From: Actinomycetes bacterium | Lineage (GTDB): Bacteria > Actinomycetota > Acidimicrobiia > Acidimicrobiales > Ilumatobacteraceae | Assembly (NCBI GenBank): GCA_025356335.1 | Contig: JANXUF010000115.1 | Span: forward strand, 47,123-111,122 | Reading direction: 5' to 3' | DNA: 64,000 nt | In this document: in pieces, positions 1 to 9,244 of the stretch | Layout: each line of letters opens with the position of its first letter | Position numbering within the stretch: position 1 is the stretch's first letter | Notes under the pieces: generated by a model | Told to the model about the DNA's origin: nothing | The model's input: the letters and a program-made list of their open reading frames with translations, nothing else | Database searches by the model: none | Program-made: the position numbers and the translations under genes

Positions 1-2
1 CC

Positions 3-428
3 TCGATCCTCGTGAGCGCCAGCGAACTCCATCGTTCCGCTCGATTCGAGACGAGCGCCGGGTCGCAGTCCGGCATGCGCGATGCATCCGTCGACGCAAT
101 CCTGGAACACCTGGCGGTCGTCGAACCAACGACCGACGGATCGCTATCGGACACCTTGCACTCGCTCGGCGCACGAGCATTCGACGGCGTCATCGTCGTC
201 ATCTGCGGTGAATACAACGATCAGGTCCGCTCGTCCGTGCGTGCCACCGCCCACGCCGACGCCACGGTCGTCGTCGTCTGCGGCGGCACGGTTCCCGCTT
301 CGACGGCCGGTGTCTTCATCGTCGACGCCACGGTCGACACCGCATTCGTGGCTGCGTGGACGCAGGTCGTTGGTCACCCGGAGCACCGGGTCAACATTCC
401 GGAGCCGGTCAGGGCCTGGTCTGCATGA
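3..428 (+). CDS. C-terminal fragment, probably DUF58-family protein
   Basis: The reading frame is open from the window edge to a TGA at 426-428, so the gene starts upstream. The visible 141 residues contain a hydrophobic beta-strand-like stretch (VIVVICGE) and a second one (ATVVVVCGG) but no catalytic motif. The stop overlaps the ATG of the next gene (ATGA), a tight translational coupling. In actinobacteria the gene preceding a transglutaminase-like TgpA protein is usually a DUF58 (von Willebrand A-like) protein of a MoxR cluster; the identification rests on that context, not on a motif I can see. Confidence 0.55.
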   Translation, partial: SILVSASELHRSARFETSAGSQSGMRDASVDAILEHLAVVEPTTDGSLSDTLHSLGARAFDGVIVVICGEYNDQVRSSVRATAHADATVVVVCGGTVPASTAGVFIVDATVDTAFVAAWTQVVGHPEHRVNIPEPVRAWSA

Positions 429-2746
429 TCGCCACCCTCGAACGTTCCCCGGAACGCGAAGCCGACCAGGAGCAGCGCTCCCAGCGCAGACCGCTCCCGA
501 TCAAAGTGACGTCGCTCAGCGTCGTCGCCTCCGTCGCCCTGACCTGCGTGACGTTGGCGATCGCGCTGTCGTTCTGCCGCATCTTTCCGGGATGGGCTTT
601 TGTTCGGTCATTGGTCGTTGTCACCCTCGTGATGCACGGCTATGGGCTGTTCAGCCGCTGGCGCCGGTGGACGATGCTTCCTGCAGCGCTCGTCGGCCTG
701 GCGGTGCTCGGCATTGTCGTCGGGTTGCTCTACTACCGCGATTCGCTCGCCGTCTTCCTGCCGACGCGCACCACCTGGGACTTGGTATGGCGCGATCTGT
801 CCGACTCGATGAGTCAGTTCTCCAGCGCCGTCCCACCGGTCCCGGCGAGCGGCGGATTCATCCTCGCCGCAGGTCTCGGAGTCGGGTTCACGGCGCTGTT
901 TTCCGATGTGCTCGCATTCCGCGCCTACGGTCGGGCCGAGGCGATCGTCCCGAGTCTGCTGCTGTTCGTCGTCGGGTCGAGTCTCGGCTATAGCCGCAAC
1001 CGCATCGCCGTGACGCTGTTGTGGCTGATGACCGTCGTCATCGCCCTCGCCTTCCTCCGGGCGTTGCACTCCGAATCCTCGCGACCATGGCTGTCCACCG
1101 ATCACCGCCACAGTCCCGCCAGGGCCATCGCCGGTGCGATCGTCCCGTTCGCCATGATCGCCGTGCCCGTCGGCCTCTATGCCGGGGCCCATCTGCCGGG
1201 CTCGACCTCCAAGGCGATCCTCGATACGCACAAGGCGAACAGTGGCGCAACCGACCTGATCAGCCCGCTCGTCTCGGTACGGTCGCGCTTGACGAGCCAG
1301 AGCGATGTCGAAATGTTCACGGTCAGGACCGATCATCCCTCGTACCTGCGTCTGACATCACTGTCCAATTTCGACGGCTCGGGCTGGACATCGAGCGGCG
1401 ACTACGGCAGTGCCGCCAACCTCGACGACGGGAGCGGCGTCACCGGGACTGCTTCGACGTCGACGGTCGTCATCAACCACCTCGGTTACCGCTGGGTTCC
1501 GACACAGTACGAACCGAGACAGGTCGTGGCGAACGCAGGCGAGTTCAAATACGACAAGGCCTCGTCGACGCTGCTGTATTCGCAAGCGAATCTCGTCCAG
1601 GGATTGAAGATCCAGGTGGCCTCGGTGCTGCCGAACTATTCGGCGGACCAGCTTCGCCAAGCTCCGCCAAGCTCCGGTCCCGAGAACAAGCGGTACCTGC
1701 AACTCCCAAGCGACTTTCCGGCGAACTTCGTGCAGTTGGCAACGCAGATCACTGCCGGCGCGACGACGCCGTACGACCAGGCGATGGCCCTGCAGATCTA
1801 CTTCCGCGACAACTTCACGTACAACGTCAACGTCCCAGAAGGCGACAGCGACCGCACGATGCAGGCGTTCCTCAACCAGAAGCAGGGTTTCTGCCAGCAA
1901 TTCGCTGCAACCTTCGCGGCATTCGCCCGCTCCATCGGCCTGCCGACACGCGTCGCCATCGGTTTCACACCGGGTGATGTCGACGCCGACGGCCTCTACC
2001 ATGTCAAGGGCAAGCACGCCCATGCCTGGCCGGAAGTCTGGCTGGACGGCTTCGGATGGGTGTACTTCGAGCCGACTCCCGGTCGCGGTGCACCAGGTGC
2101 GGACAGCTACACGGGCGTGCAACCGGCGCAGTCGGGCGGGGTCTACACCGGGACATCGTCAGCCAATGCCGGAGACCCTGGGCCTGCCGTGCCTGTCACC
2201 GCTGCACCTGCAGGCTCTCGCTCCGGCGGGGACCCGGACGCCGTCGCCTCGACACCTCGGTCGCCGACACCCAAGCCGGCCACTGCGCCCGCAGCCAAAC
2301 CTCTGGCACAGCCCGGCGCCGCCATCGGCTGGTGGATGCTGTTGGCGCTGGTCATCGTCGCACTGTGGGCGGCGCTGATGCCACCGGTGATGCGGATCAT
2401 CCGCAAACGACGATTCCACGACAGACCCGTCGCCTACATCGGGTCGCTCTGGTCGCTTGCCTGTGTCGCACTGCGTGCCGTCGGTTTCGAGGATCGCCCC
2501 GACGAGACACCCGTGCAGCAGGCCTCACGGTCTGCAGAAGCTGCCGGTTGGGGTCAGCACGCGATCACCGAGTTGGCGCAGACGGCGACGAAAGCGGTGT
2601 ACTCCCCCACACCGCTGTCACCGTCCGAGATCGCCCACGTCGACGACGTCTACCACGCCATCGCCACGGCGATCCGCCAGCGAGCCTCCGTCGCCGTCAG
2701 GGTCAGAGTGCGGCTCGACCCTCGGCTGGCAATCGCCCTGACCTAG
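425..2746 (+). CDS. TgpA-like membrane transglutaminase-domain protein (DUF3488/DUF4129 type)
   Basis: A 773-aa protein. The N-terminal ~230 residues hold several hydrophobic segments typical of DUF3488. A periplasmic transglutaminase-like core follows, with Cys at about residue 490 in QGFCQQF, His at about 533 in KHAHAW, and a third position in GWVYFEPTPG, where Glu stands where many relatives have Asp. A Pro/Ala/Thr-rich linker leads to one more membrane helix at about 632-658 and a C-terminal cytoplasmic DUF4129-like tail. The family (TgpA of Pseudomonas) is membrane bound with its catalytic domain outside; the substrate is unknown. ATG at 425 is chosen because it overlaps the upstream stop; an upstream in-frame GTG/ATG extension would run into the previous gene. 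Confidence 0.87.
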   Translation: MIATLERSPEREADQEQRSQRRPLPIKVTSLSVVASVALTCVTLAIALSFCRIFPGWAFVRSLVVVTLVMHGYGLFSRWRRWTMLPAALVGLAVLGIVVGLLYYRDSLAVFLPTRTTWDLVWRDLSDSMSQFSSAVPPVPASGGFILAAGLGVGFTALFSDVLAFRAYGRAEAIVPSLLLFVVGSSLGYSRNRIAVTLLWLMTVVIALAFLRALHSESSRPWLSTDHRHSPARAIAGAIVPFAMIAVPVGLYAGAHLPGSTSKAILDTHKANSGATDLISPLVSVRSRLTSQSDVEMFTVRTDHPSYLRLTSLSNFDGSGWTSSGDYGSAANLDDGSGVTGTASTSTVVINHLGYRWVPTQYEPRQVVANAGEFKYDKASSTLLYSQANLVQGLKIQVASVLPNYSADQLRQAPPSSGPENKRYLQLPSDFPANFVQLATQITAGATTPYDQAMALQIYFRDNFTYNVNVPEGDSDRTMQAFLNQKQGFCQQFAATFAAFARSIGLPTRVAIGFTPGDVDADGLYHVKGKHAHAWPEVWLDGFGWVYFEPTPGRGAPGADSYTGVQPAQSGGVYTGTSSANAGDPGPAVPVTAAPAGSRSGGDPDAVASTPRSPTPKPATAPAAKPLAQPGAAIGWWMLLALVIVALWAALMPPVMRIIRKRRFHDRPVAYIGSLWSLACVALRAVGFEDRPDETPVQQASRSAEAAGWGQHAITELAQTATKAVYSPTPLSPSEIAHVDDVYHAIATAIRQRASVAVRVRVRLDPRLAIALT

Positions 2747-2758
2747 GCTTCACCGAGG

Positions 2759-3091
2759 CTATTCGGGTTTGCGCCGCTCGCGGACGCTGCGGGCGACGCC
2801 CGTCAGGTCCTGGATCCCGATCTTGCCGGCGGCACGCACGTTGCGTTCGATGACGAAGGCAGAGGCCAACATGACGATGAAGCCGCAGAACGCCACGAGG
2901 TAATGGACCTGCAGCGTGGCGATCAGAAAGATCAACCCGAGGACGAGACCAAGCGCAGCCCAGCGGATGCGCCGCAGTGCATGGCGATAAATAGACGACG
3001 TGCCGACATGTTGCGCAAATTTCGGGTCATGTTCATAGAACTGTTCCTCGATCTGTCGCAGGATGCGCTGTTCGTCTTCCGAGAGCGGCAT
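2759..3091 (-). CDS. DUF3040 small membrane protein
   Basis: A 110-aa protein beginning MPLSEDEQRILRQIEEQF, the typical opening of actinobacterial DUF3040 proteins. A charged N-terminal helix of about 45 residues is followed by two hydrophobic helices (about 47-90) and a basic tail. DUF3040 proteins are small inner-membrane proteins of unknown role, often near cell-division genes. The frame extends upstream 20 residues, but the start at MPLSEDEQ fits the family. It lies 44 bp downstream of dinB on the same strand and may be cotranscribed. It converges on the transglutaminase gene with only 12 bp between the stops. Confidence 0.85.
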   Translation of the reverse strand: MPLSEDEQRILRQIEEQFYEHDPKFAQHVGTSSIYRHALRRIRWAALGLVLGLIFLIATLQVHYLVAFCGFIVMLASAFVIERNVRAAGKIGIQDLTGVARSVRERRKPE

Positions 3092-3135
3092 ATCGGTTCT
3101 CCTGGCCGTGTTTTGCTTCGTCATCATCGCACGAA

Positions 3136-4476
3136 TTATGGGCCCTGACAACGCGAGGCCTCTGCACGATCGGATTGATCTGCGCGATCTTTACCTGAAA
3201 CCGCATCAGGACCCCAGGCCTGCCCCCCGGGACGGACCGGTTGCAGCGCGCCGGCGCGCATCGTGCTCACCGGACCGATCGACTCGACCCCGAAGCGTGA
3301 ACGGATTTCATCGAGCGTGCCCGTCGCCCGCAGCCATTGGGTTTCCGTCTGAACGGCCGTCGGCCCGCCTTCGGCGGCGCCAGGGGCGTCGTCGAGCAGG
3401 CTGAGTTGTTGATTCGGCTCATCGAAGTTCGTGCCCGTCACGCCGAGCAACCGCACACCTGGGCTCGGATCGATGTGTTCGAACACACCCTTCATCGCCT
3501 GGGCGATTGCCTGACCGGTGGACAGTGGGATCGCGCTCGTCACCGCCCGTGTGATCGTCCTGAATCCGGCGAATCGAACCTTCAGTGTCAACGTCCTGGC
3601 ACCGAGGCCCTGCGCCCGAAGTCGGCCGGCAACGGAGTCGGACAGTCTGACGATCTGGCGGTTGAGTTCGTCGCGGTCGTAGAGATCGGTCGGGTAGGTC
3701 TCCTCGTTGCCGATCGACTTCATCACCCGATCTGATTCGACCGGTCGGTCATCGATGGCGTTGGCCAGCCGGTAGAGGTGCGCGCCGCTGGAGGATCCGA
3801 GTGCCGTGACGAGCGTCTGTTCACCGAGACGGGCGAGATCACCGACGTTCGACAGTCCGAATCTCGCCAGACGGTCGAGCGTCGCCGGACCGACTCCCCA
3901 CAGCGCCTTGACCGGCAACGGATGCAGGAAGGCCAATTCGCCGCCGGGGCGAACCTCGACGACTCCCCTGCCAGGTCGGACGCCGGACGGCAGCGCCTTC
4001 GGTTTGGCGGCAACCGACGCCAGTTTGGCGAGAAATTTATTCGGTGCCACACCGACAGAGCAGGTCAACTCGAGTTGTCGCTGCACCTGACGGCGGATCT
4101 CCGAGGCGATCGTGACGCCGTCGCCGTGGATTCGCCTCGCTCCGCTCACATCGAGGAACGCTTCGTCGAGGGCGATCGGTTCGATCATCGGCGTGAACCG
4201 TTGGAAGATTTCGTGGACCTCCGTACTGACCTCGCCGTAGAGGGCGTGGTCGCCTGGCAGGAAGATCGCCTGCGGGCAACGACGTCTGGCCTGCGCCGAC
4301 GGCATCGCCGAGAACACGCCGAAGCGGCGAGCCTCGTACGACGCTGCGGCCACGACACCACGGTTTCCGGTTCCACCGACGACCACCGGCTTGCCGCGCA
4401 ACTCCGGCCGGCGACGCAACTCGACGGACACGTAGAACGCATCCATGTCGACGTGCAGAATCGTCCTCGCGGCCAC
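3136..4476 (-). CDS. dinB: DNA polymerase IV (Y family)
   Basis: A 446-aa translesion DNA polymerase acting at lesions and stalled forks. The palm motif HVDMDAFYVSVE lies near the N-terminus and the second carboxylate motif ALDEAFLDVSG at about residue 100; both metal-binding acidic sites are intact. The helix-hairpin-helix region (LWGVGPATLDRLARFG) and little-finger domain follow. The last ~60 residues after QQLSLLDD are polar and probably disordered; QQLSLL resembles a beta-clamp-binding peptide. GTG at 4476 is chosen because it places the catalytic Asp a few residues from the start; the open frame continues 40 residues upstream without family features. It is divergent from the DUF1348 gene with an 85-bp gap. 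Confidence 0.93.
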   Translation of the reverse strand: MAARTILHVDMDAFYVSVELRRRPELRGKPVVVGGTGNRGVVAAASYEARRFGVFSAMPSAQARRRCPQAIFLPGDHALYGEVSTEVHEIFQRFTPMIEPIALDEAFLDVSGARRIHGDGVTIASEIRRQVQRQLELTCSVGVAPNKFLAKLASVAAKPKALPSGVRPGRGVVEVRPGGELAFLHPLPVKALWGVGPATLDRLARFGLSNVGDLARLGEQTLVTALGSSSGAHLYRLANAIDDRPVESDRVMKSIGNEETYPTDLYDRDELNRQIVRLSDSVAGRLRAQGLGARTLTLKVRFAGFRTITRAVTSAIPLSTGQAIAQAMKGVFEHIDPSPGVRLLGVTGTNFDEPNQQLSLLDDAPGAAEGGPTAVQTETQWLRATGTLDEIRSRFGVESIGPVSTMRAGALQPVRPGGQAWGPDAVSGKDRADQSDRAEASRCQGP

Positions 4477-4561
4477 ACCCCATTCTGCCAGTGCTGAACG
4501 TGCGTTCGGGTGAGCGTCGCGTCGGGTCGCCAGCACATGCGGCGGGTCGTAGGCTCCTCGG

Positions 4562-5020
4562 ATGTCCGAGCTTCGACCACCGGTTCCGCCGTTCAACGCC
4601 GAGACGGCTCAGCAGAAGGTGCTCGCAGCCGAGGCTGCGTGGAACTCTCGGGACCCCGACCGCGTCGCTGCCGCCTACACCGTCGATTCAGTGTGGCGCA
4701 ACCGTCACGAATTCGTGACCGGTCGCCAGGAGATCCGTGCATTCCTGCAGCGCAAATGGGAACACGAACTCGACTACGTGCTGCGCAAGCAGCTGTGGAC
4801 CTATGCGCAGAACCGCATCGCCGTCCGATTCCAATACGAATGGCACGACGCCGAGGATCACTGGTTCCGTTCGTACGGCAACGAGAACTGGGAGTTCGAC
4901 TCGCACGGCCTGATGCGCCGGCGCGAGGCGAGCATCAACGACCTACCGATCGCCGAAACGGACCGCCGCTACTTCGGCCCACGGATGGAAGGCGACCGCC
5001 GGGACATGCCCCTCGCCTGA
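4562..5020 (+). CDS. DUF1348 / NTF2-like family protein
   Basis: A 152-aa protein with the conserved pattern of DUF1348 (a branch of the SnoaL/NTF2-like cone fold): [19 protein letters not shown] near residue 30, then a WRNRHEF stretch, [16 protein letters not shown] and RFQYEWHD. The length matches the family. The function is unknown; members are small cytosolic proteins that could bind or isomerise small molecules. No partner gene is evident: it is divergent from dinB and convergent with the mannosyltransferase gene. Confidence 0.87.
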   Translation: MSELRPPVPPFNAETAQQKVLAAEAAWNSRDPDRVAAAYTVDSVWRNRHEFVTGRQEIRAFLQRKWEHELDYVLRKQLWTYAQNRIAVRFQYEWHDAEDHWFRSYGNENWEFDSHGLMRRREASINDLPIAETDRRYFGPRMEGDRRDMPLA

Positions 5021-5048
5021 CACCGACACAGCACCTCGCGACGACGAT

Positions 5049-5783
5049 TCAGTCGCCGCGGCGCCACCGACTGCCGCGAACAGCGTCGCGCACCGCGAGC
5101 CTGGCGACCAGGACCAGCGCCTCGCGAACGATCGGCCCTGACATCTTCGAATGTCCGACGGTGCGGTCGACGAAGGTGACCGGGATCTCGGCGACGCTGC
5201 CGCCCCGGCGCACGAGTCGGTGCGTCATCTCGATCTGGAAACCGTATCCCTCTGCGCTGATGGTGTCGAGATCGACGAGCTCGATGGCGTGCGCCGAATA
5301 GGCGCGATACCCACAGGTGGCGTCGTTGACAGCCAGCCCGAGCATCGCTGCCGCGTAGCGGTTACCCCAACGCGACAACCAACTGCGAGTCCACGGCCAG
5401 CCGATGATCTTGCCACCGGGTACATAGCGGCTCCCGAGGGCTGCGTCGACGCCGTGGTGCACGACCGAGACCAGTGCGGGCAGCGCAGCCGGATCGTGCG
5501 ACATGTCGGCGTCCATCTGCACGACGACGTCTGCGCCGCTCTCGACGGCATGGCGCAGGCCGGCGCGGTAGGCGGCGCCGAGACCGGACTTACCGGCTCG
5601 TGCGAGCACTTCGATATCACCGAACTCGTCGTTGAGGCCTTCGGCCAGCGCGGCGGTTCCGTCGGGGCTGTTGTCATCGACAACCAGCACCCGAGCATCC
5701 GGTACTGCCTTTTTCGTCGCCCGGATCACGCCTTCGATGTTGTCCGCCTCGTTGTAGGTCGGGATCACCACCGTGACGTTCAC
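5049..5783 (-). CDS. ppm1: Polyprenol-phosphate mannose synthase (GT2)
   Basis: A 244-aa glycosyltransferase family 2 protein. It begins VTVVIPTYNEADNI, with the donor-binding VVDDNSPDGT at about residue 35 and the metal-binding QMDADMSHDP at about 90. The C-terminal part has the acceptor motif GSRYVPGG and ISAEGYGFQIEM. Family members transfer mannose from GDP-mannose to polyprenyl phosphate, giving the lipid donor for cell-wall mannosylation. No C-terminal membrane domain and no fused acyltransferase domain are present, so this is the catalytic half only, as in mycobacterial Ppm1 D2. GTG at 5783 is chosen; the upstream frame gives a non-family Ser-rich extension. The presence of pimB at 18 kb fits a mannolipid pathway. 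Confidence 0.88.
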   Translation of the reverse strand: MNVTVVIPTYNEADNIEGVIRATKKAVPDARVLVVDDNSPDGTAALAEGLNDEFGDIEVLARAGKSGLGAAYRAGLRHAVESGADVVVQMDADMSHDPAALPALVSVVHHGVDAALGSRYVPGGKIIGWPWTRSWLSRWGNRYAAAMLGLAVNDATCGYRAYSAHAIELVDLDTISAEGYGFQIEMTHRLVRRGGSVAEIPVTFVDRTVGHSKMSGPIVREALVLVARLAVRDAVRGSRWRRGD

Positions 5784-5862
5784 GGCACGAAGCCTATGAC
5801 CAACGGCTGACCACGACGGCGATGATTCAGGCGACGTTGAAGTCACTCGACACTACGATGGC

Positions 5863-6135
5863 ATGGTGCCGGATCCGTCCAACCCACGACCACTGTCGGC
5901 GCTGCCGTCACGATTGGCAAGAGCGGTCGCGTTCGTCGCCATTCTCGTGGGTGGGCTGCTCGGTGGTCTGATCGGCTACGCACTCGTCAACGTGCAGTGC
6001 CGTGGCTCCTGTTCGGTCCCGGAGTCGACCGGATCGTTCTTCGGTGCCATCCTCTGCGCGCTCGGGACCGCCGTCGTCGTCGTCCTCGGGCTCCGAGCAA
6101 TGGGCGAATGGCGCGAGGTCAACGACAAACGATGA
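5863..6135 (+). CDS. Small two-helix membrane protein
   Basis: A 90-aa protein with two clear hydrophobic helices, about residues 20-42 (AFVAILVGGLLGGLIGYAL) and 58-78, joined by a short loop carrying two Cys (VQCRGSCSVP). I do not recognise the family. The stop overlaps the ATG of the inositol-phosphatase gene (ATGA), so the two are translationally coupled, which argues that it is real. Confidence 0.7.
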   Translation: MVPDPSNPRPLSALPSRLARAVAFVAILVGGLLGGLIGYALVNVQCRGSCSVPESTGSFFGAILCALGTAVVVVLGLRAMGEWREVNDKR

Positions 6136-6974
6136 CGGTCTCCCCCGATGCCGCCCCGCTGGCCGATGCCGCCCCGCTGGCCGATGCCGCCCCGCTGGCC
6201 GAGCAGCTGCTGGCCATCGCCGTCCCGATCGCCAGACGTGCCGGCGAGATGGTGCGCAACGGCAGAGCCGCCGGACGAATCGATGTCGACACGAAGTCGT
6301 CGGCGACGGACATGGTGACGCAGTTCGACACGGCATCGGAACGACTGATCGTCGATGCGATCCTCGAATCGCGGCCAGACGATGGATTCGTCGGCGAGGA
6401 GGGCACCGAGGTCACCGGCTCGTCCGGCGTTCGCTGGATCATCGACCCGATCGATGGAACCACGAATTTCCTCTACGACCTGCCGGGCTACAACGTCTCG
6501 ATCGCCGCAGCGGTCGACGGCATCGTCGTCGCCGGCGCCGTCTACCTGCCGACGGCAGACGAAATGTTCTGCGCCAAACGCGGAGGCGGGGCCCAGCTCA
6601 ACGGTCGGGCGATCCGCTGTGGCGACACGACCGAACTGTCCCAGGCGCTCGTCGCCACTGGTTTCAGCTATCACCGGGAAAGCCGCTTGTCACAGGCCGC
6701 GCGGCTCGGCGTGCTCATCGGCAGCGTCCGTGACATCCGCCGGCTCGGGGCAGCGGCTGCGGACCTCTGCCATCTCGCCGCCGGCAGGGTGGATGCATAC
6801 TACGAACAGTATTTGCACGAGTGGGACACCGCTGCAGGTGGCCTGATTGCCAGAGAAGCAGGCGCGATCGTCGGCACGTTCAACGGTTTCGCCGGAGAAC
6901 CCGACGGCTTGGTTGCGGCGACGCCTGTGCTGTATCCGCAGCTTCGAGCCGCGCTGGTCTCGATTTCCGGCTGA
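6132..6974 (+). CDS. Inositol monophosphatase family protein
   Basis: A 280-aa Mg-dependent phosphatase of the SuhB/IMPase fold. Metal-binding motifs are present in order: EEG at about residue 94, IDPIDGTTNF at about 114-123 and the late EWDTAAGGLI at about 231. Substrates in this family include inositol phosphates, histidinol phosphate and fructose-1,6-bisphosphate; the sequence alone does not decide which. The ATG overlaps the previous stop. Oddly, residues 6-23 are an exact threefold tandem repeat of six residues (DAAPLA) encoded by a perfect 18-bp repeat just before the first catalytic-domain helix, so the N-terminus may vary between strains. Confidence 0.9.
   Translation: MTVSPDAAPLADAAPLADAAPLAEQLLAIAVPIARRAGEMVRNGRAAGRIDVDTKSSATDMVTQFDTASERLIVDAILESRPDDGFVGEEGTEVTGSSGVRWIIDPIDGTTNFLYDLPGYNVSIAAAVDGIVVAGAVYLPTADEMFCAKRGGGAQLNGRAIRCGDTTELSQALVATGFSYHRESRLSQAARLGVLIGSVRDIRRLGAAAADLCHLAAGRVDAYYEQYLHEWDTAAGGLIAREAGAIVGTFNGFAGEPDGLVAATPVLYPQLRAALVSISG
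6147..6200 (+). repeat. In-frame 18-bp tandem repeat, 3 perfect copies
   Basis: Unit GATGCCGCCCCGCTGGCC at 6147-6164, 6165-6182 and 6183-6200, identical in all three. It encodes DAAPLA three times at the N-terminus of the inositol-phosphatase-family gene. The identity of the copies suggests recent slippage expansion. Confidence 0.95.
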
Positions 6975-7039
6975 ACAATCTGCGCCACATGGCGAGCATG
7001 GCACTGTTGGGCACCCGCCATCGGGCATCATGTAAGGCA

Positions 7040-7717
7040 ATGAGTACACACATCCTGACTGTCGAAGACGACGAGCGCATCCGCTCCGCTGTGAAACTCG
7101 CCCTCGAAGACGAGGGTTGGACAGTCGAGGAGGCGGCGACGGGCGAGGACGCGATCGAGGCGTTTCGCCGCCATCCCGCCGAAGTCGTGCTGATCGACAT
7201 CATGCTGCCGGGCATCGACGGGTTCGAAGTGTGCCGCAGCATCCGTAAGACCAGTGATGTTCCGATCGTGATGGTCACCGCTCGCGCCGACACTCACGAC
7301 ATCGTTGCCGGTCTGGAAGCAGGCGCAGACGACTACCTGACCAAACCGTTCCAACCGAAAGAGCTTTCGGCACGTATCCGTGCGCTGCTGCGGCGTATCA
7401 AGCCGACGCCGTCAGGTCATTCCAAGCTGTTGTTCGACGACCTGGAGATCATCCCGGAGGAGGGCAAGGTGTTGCGCGACGGCGAGGAACTGCACCTCAC
7501 GAAGACCGAGTTCCGTCTGCTCGTCGAACTCGGACAGAACCCTGGTCGCGTGTTCAGCCGCGAGGCGCTGCTCGACAAGGTTTGGGGGTACGGATACTTC
7601 GGCGACGGTCGCCTCGTGGACGTGCACGTCCGGCGCCTGCGGACCAAGGTCGAGCACGACGCTGCCAACCCACGCCACGTCGTCACGGTGCGCGGGTTGG
7701 GGTACCGGCTGCAGTAG
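7040..7717 (+). CDS. mtrA: OmpR-family response regulator, MtrA-like
   Basis: A 225-aa two-component regulator. The receiver domain (about 1-115) has the acidic pair DD at 10-11, phospho-acceptor Asp53 in LIDIMLPG, the Thr of MVTARAD and Lys in DYLTKPF. A winged-helix DNA-binding domain (about 130-225) has LTKTEFRLLVEL, LDKVWGYGYFGDGRLVDVHV and the terminal VRGLGYRL. ATG at 7040 follows a poor Shine-Dalgarno (AAGG) but is the only start that leaves a complete receiver domain. It is followed by a sensor kinase and a GerMN lipoprotein, the same order as mtrA-mtrB-lpqB in mycobacteria, which controls cell-wall and cell-cycle functions; the orthology is inferred from order. Confidence 0.9.
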   Translation: MSTHILTVEDDERIRSAVKLALEDEGWTVEEAATGEDAIEAFRRHPAEVVLIDIMLPGIDGFEVCRSIRKTSDVPIVMVTARADTHDIVAGLEAGADDYLTKPFQPKELSARIRALLRRIKPTPSGHSKLLFDDLEIIPEEGKVLRDGEELHLTKTEFRLLVELGQNPGRVFSREALLDKVWGYGYFGDGRLVDVHVRRLRTKVEHDAANPRHVVTVRGLGYRLQ

Positions 7718-7726
7718 CGGGCCTTT

Positions 7727-9244
7727 GTGTCTGACGTCGACGACGTCCCGCCGGTCGACGTCACCGCACAGCTTCCGGTCGTCATGCTGCGGCCTGTCAG
7801 GCTGAGTTGGCGTCGCCGTCTTTCCCGGCTGTGGATTCGCCTGCGACCACAGAAGCCGGCGCTGCGCCGGCGCATTTTCCTGACGTTTTCGCTCGGCTCG
7901 TTCGCATTGTCCGCATTTCTCGCAGCTGCGACGTACAGCTTCGCCCAGAACTCGCTCCTGCGGCAGCGCGATCACTCCGCCATCGACCAGGCGTATCGCA
8001 ACGCGCGTGCACTCCAGGGCGACCTCGCATCGCAACCAACGGCGAGCCAGATCACCAATCGCCTGCACAACTTCGGTGTCACCCAGGCAGTCGTCGAAGT
8101 ACAGGGCCAGTGGATTGCCGTGCTGACGTTCGGCCGGGCGGAGATCCCGACGGCGCTGCAGACGCGGGTGCTCCACGACCTCGTTGCTTCGCGGATGGTC
8201 GTCAGCATTCACGGCGAGCCACAGATTCTTGTCGGCATCCCGCTGCCGGAACAGAACGCCGCCTACTTCGAATTCAGTTCCCTCGCCGAGGTGCAGTCGA
8301 CGTTGAGCGGCGTCGGCCGGTCGCTGCTCGCTGCGGCAATCGTGACGACGGGTATCGGCATGCTGCTCGGGGCGCTGGCCTCGCGCCGAGCGGTTCGTCC
8401 GCTCGCCGAGGCGGCGCAGGCGGCGAAGGCGATCGCCGGCGGGCGCCTGGACACCCGCCTCGAACCGACGGACGACCCGGATCTGCGGTTGCTGGCGATC
8501 TCGTTCAACGACATGGCTGCCGCATTGCAGGCGCGTGTCGAGCGAGATGCCAGATTCGCATCGGACGTCAGCCACGAACTGCGGTCTCCGCTGATGACGC
8601 TGTCTGCCTCTGCGGAGGTTCTCAGCAGCCGCCGTGAGGAACTCCCCGATGAAAAATCGCGCGCCGCACTCGATCTGCTCGTCGGCGACGTCACTCGTTT
8701 CCAAGGTCTCGTCGAAGACCTCCTGGAGATCTCCCGCTTCGACGCCGGCGCCATCCGACTCAACCGCGAGGACCTCGTGCTCGCCGAATTCGTGCGGCAA
8801 GCTGTCGCCGTCAGCAGCGTTCCGGACGCCACGATCCGTGTCAGCGATCGTGGCGAGGCGCTGGTGATCGCCGGAGACAAGCGTCGCCTGGCGCGTGTGG
8901 TCGCCAACCTGCTCGACAATGCGAGGTTCTACGGCAGTGGGGAAATCTCGATCGACGTCAGCGAGGTCGCCGGTGAGACCGACCCGCTCGGCCATGCCTG
9001 GATCGCCGTCGAGGATCACGGTGCAGGCGTGCCGATGGAGGAACGGAGCCTGGTGTTCGAGCGTTTCGCCCGCGGAGGTTCAGCGGGACGCCGCAGCTTG
9101 AGCGAGGGAGCAGGACTCGGTCTGGCGCTCGTCGACGAGGACGTGAGGATGCACGGGGGCCGGGTCTGGGTCGAGGACCGACGAGACGGCGAGAGCGGCG
9201 CGCGCTTCGTCATCGAACTGCCCGCCGAAGAGGTCGGCGTATGA
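7727..9244 (+). CDS. mtrB: Sensor histidine kinase, MtrB-like
   Basis: A 505-aa membrane kinase. After a cytoplasmic N-terminus of ~45 residues come TM1 (LTFSLGSFALSAFLAAATY, about 50-72), an extracellular domain of about 130 residues, TM2 (LLAAAIVTTGIGMLLGALA), a HAMP linker, the HisKA phospho-acceptor helix SDVSHELRSPLMTL and the HATPase domain with N-box LLDNARFYG, VEDHGAGVP and GAGLGLALV. The start is GTG, 10 bp after the response-regulator stop. The end overlaps the ATG of the lipoprotein gene (ATGA), so the three form one operon. The kinase presumably phosphorylates the upstream regulator in response to an envelope signal. Confidence 0.92.
   Translation: MSDVDDVPPVDVTAQLPVVMLRPVRLSWRRRLSRLWIRLRPQKPALRRRIFLTFSLGSFALSAFLAAATYSFAQNSLLRQRDHSAIDQAYRNARALQGDLASQPTASQITNRLHNFGVTQAVVEVQGQWIAVLTFGRAEIPTALQTRVLHDLVASRMVVSIHGEPQILVGIPLPEQNAAYFEFSSLAEVQSTLSGVGRSLLAAAIVTTGIGMLLGALASRRAVRPLAEAAQAAKAIAGGRLDTRLEPTDDPDLRLLAISFNDMAAALQARVERDARFASDVSHELRSPLMTLSASAEVLSSRREELPDEKSRAALDLLVGDVTRFQGLVEDLLEISRFDAGAIRLNREDLVLAEFVRQAVAVSSVPDATIRVSDRGEALVIAGDKRRLARVVANLLDNARFYGSGEISIDVSEVAGETDPLGHAWIAVEDHGAGVPMEERSLVFERFARGGSAGRRSLSEGAGLGLALVDEDVRMHGGRVWVEDRRDGESGARFVIELPAEEVGV

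Noticed and set aside
1358..2122. 254-aa minus-strand ORF inside the transglutaminase gene
   Set aside because: Shadow of the real gene; Arg/Val-rich composition without motifs.
7412..9019. 535-aa minus-strand open frame over the sensor kinase
   Set aside because: High GC keeps the antisense frame open; the plus-strand kinase motifs (HisKA, N-box, G-box) are intact.
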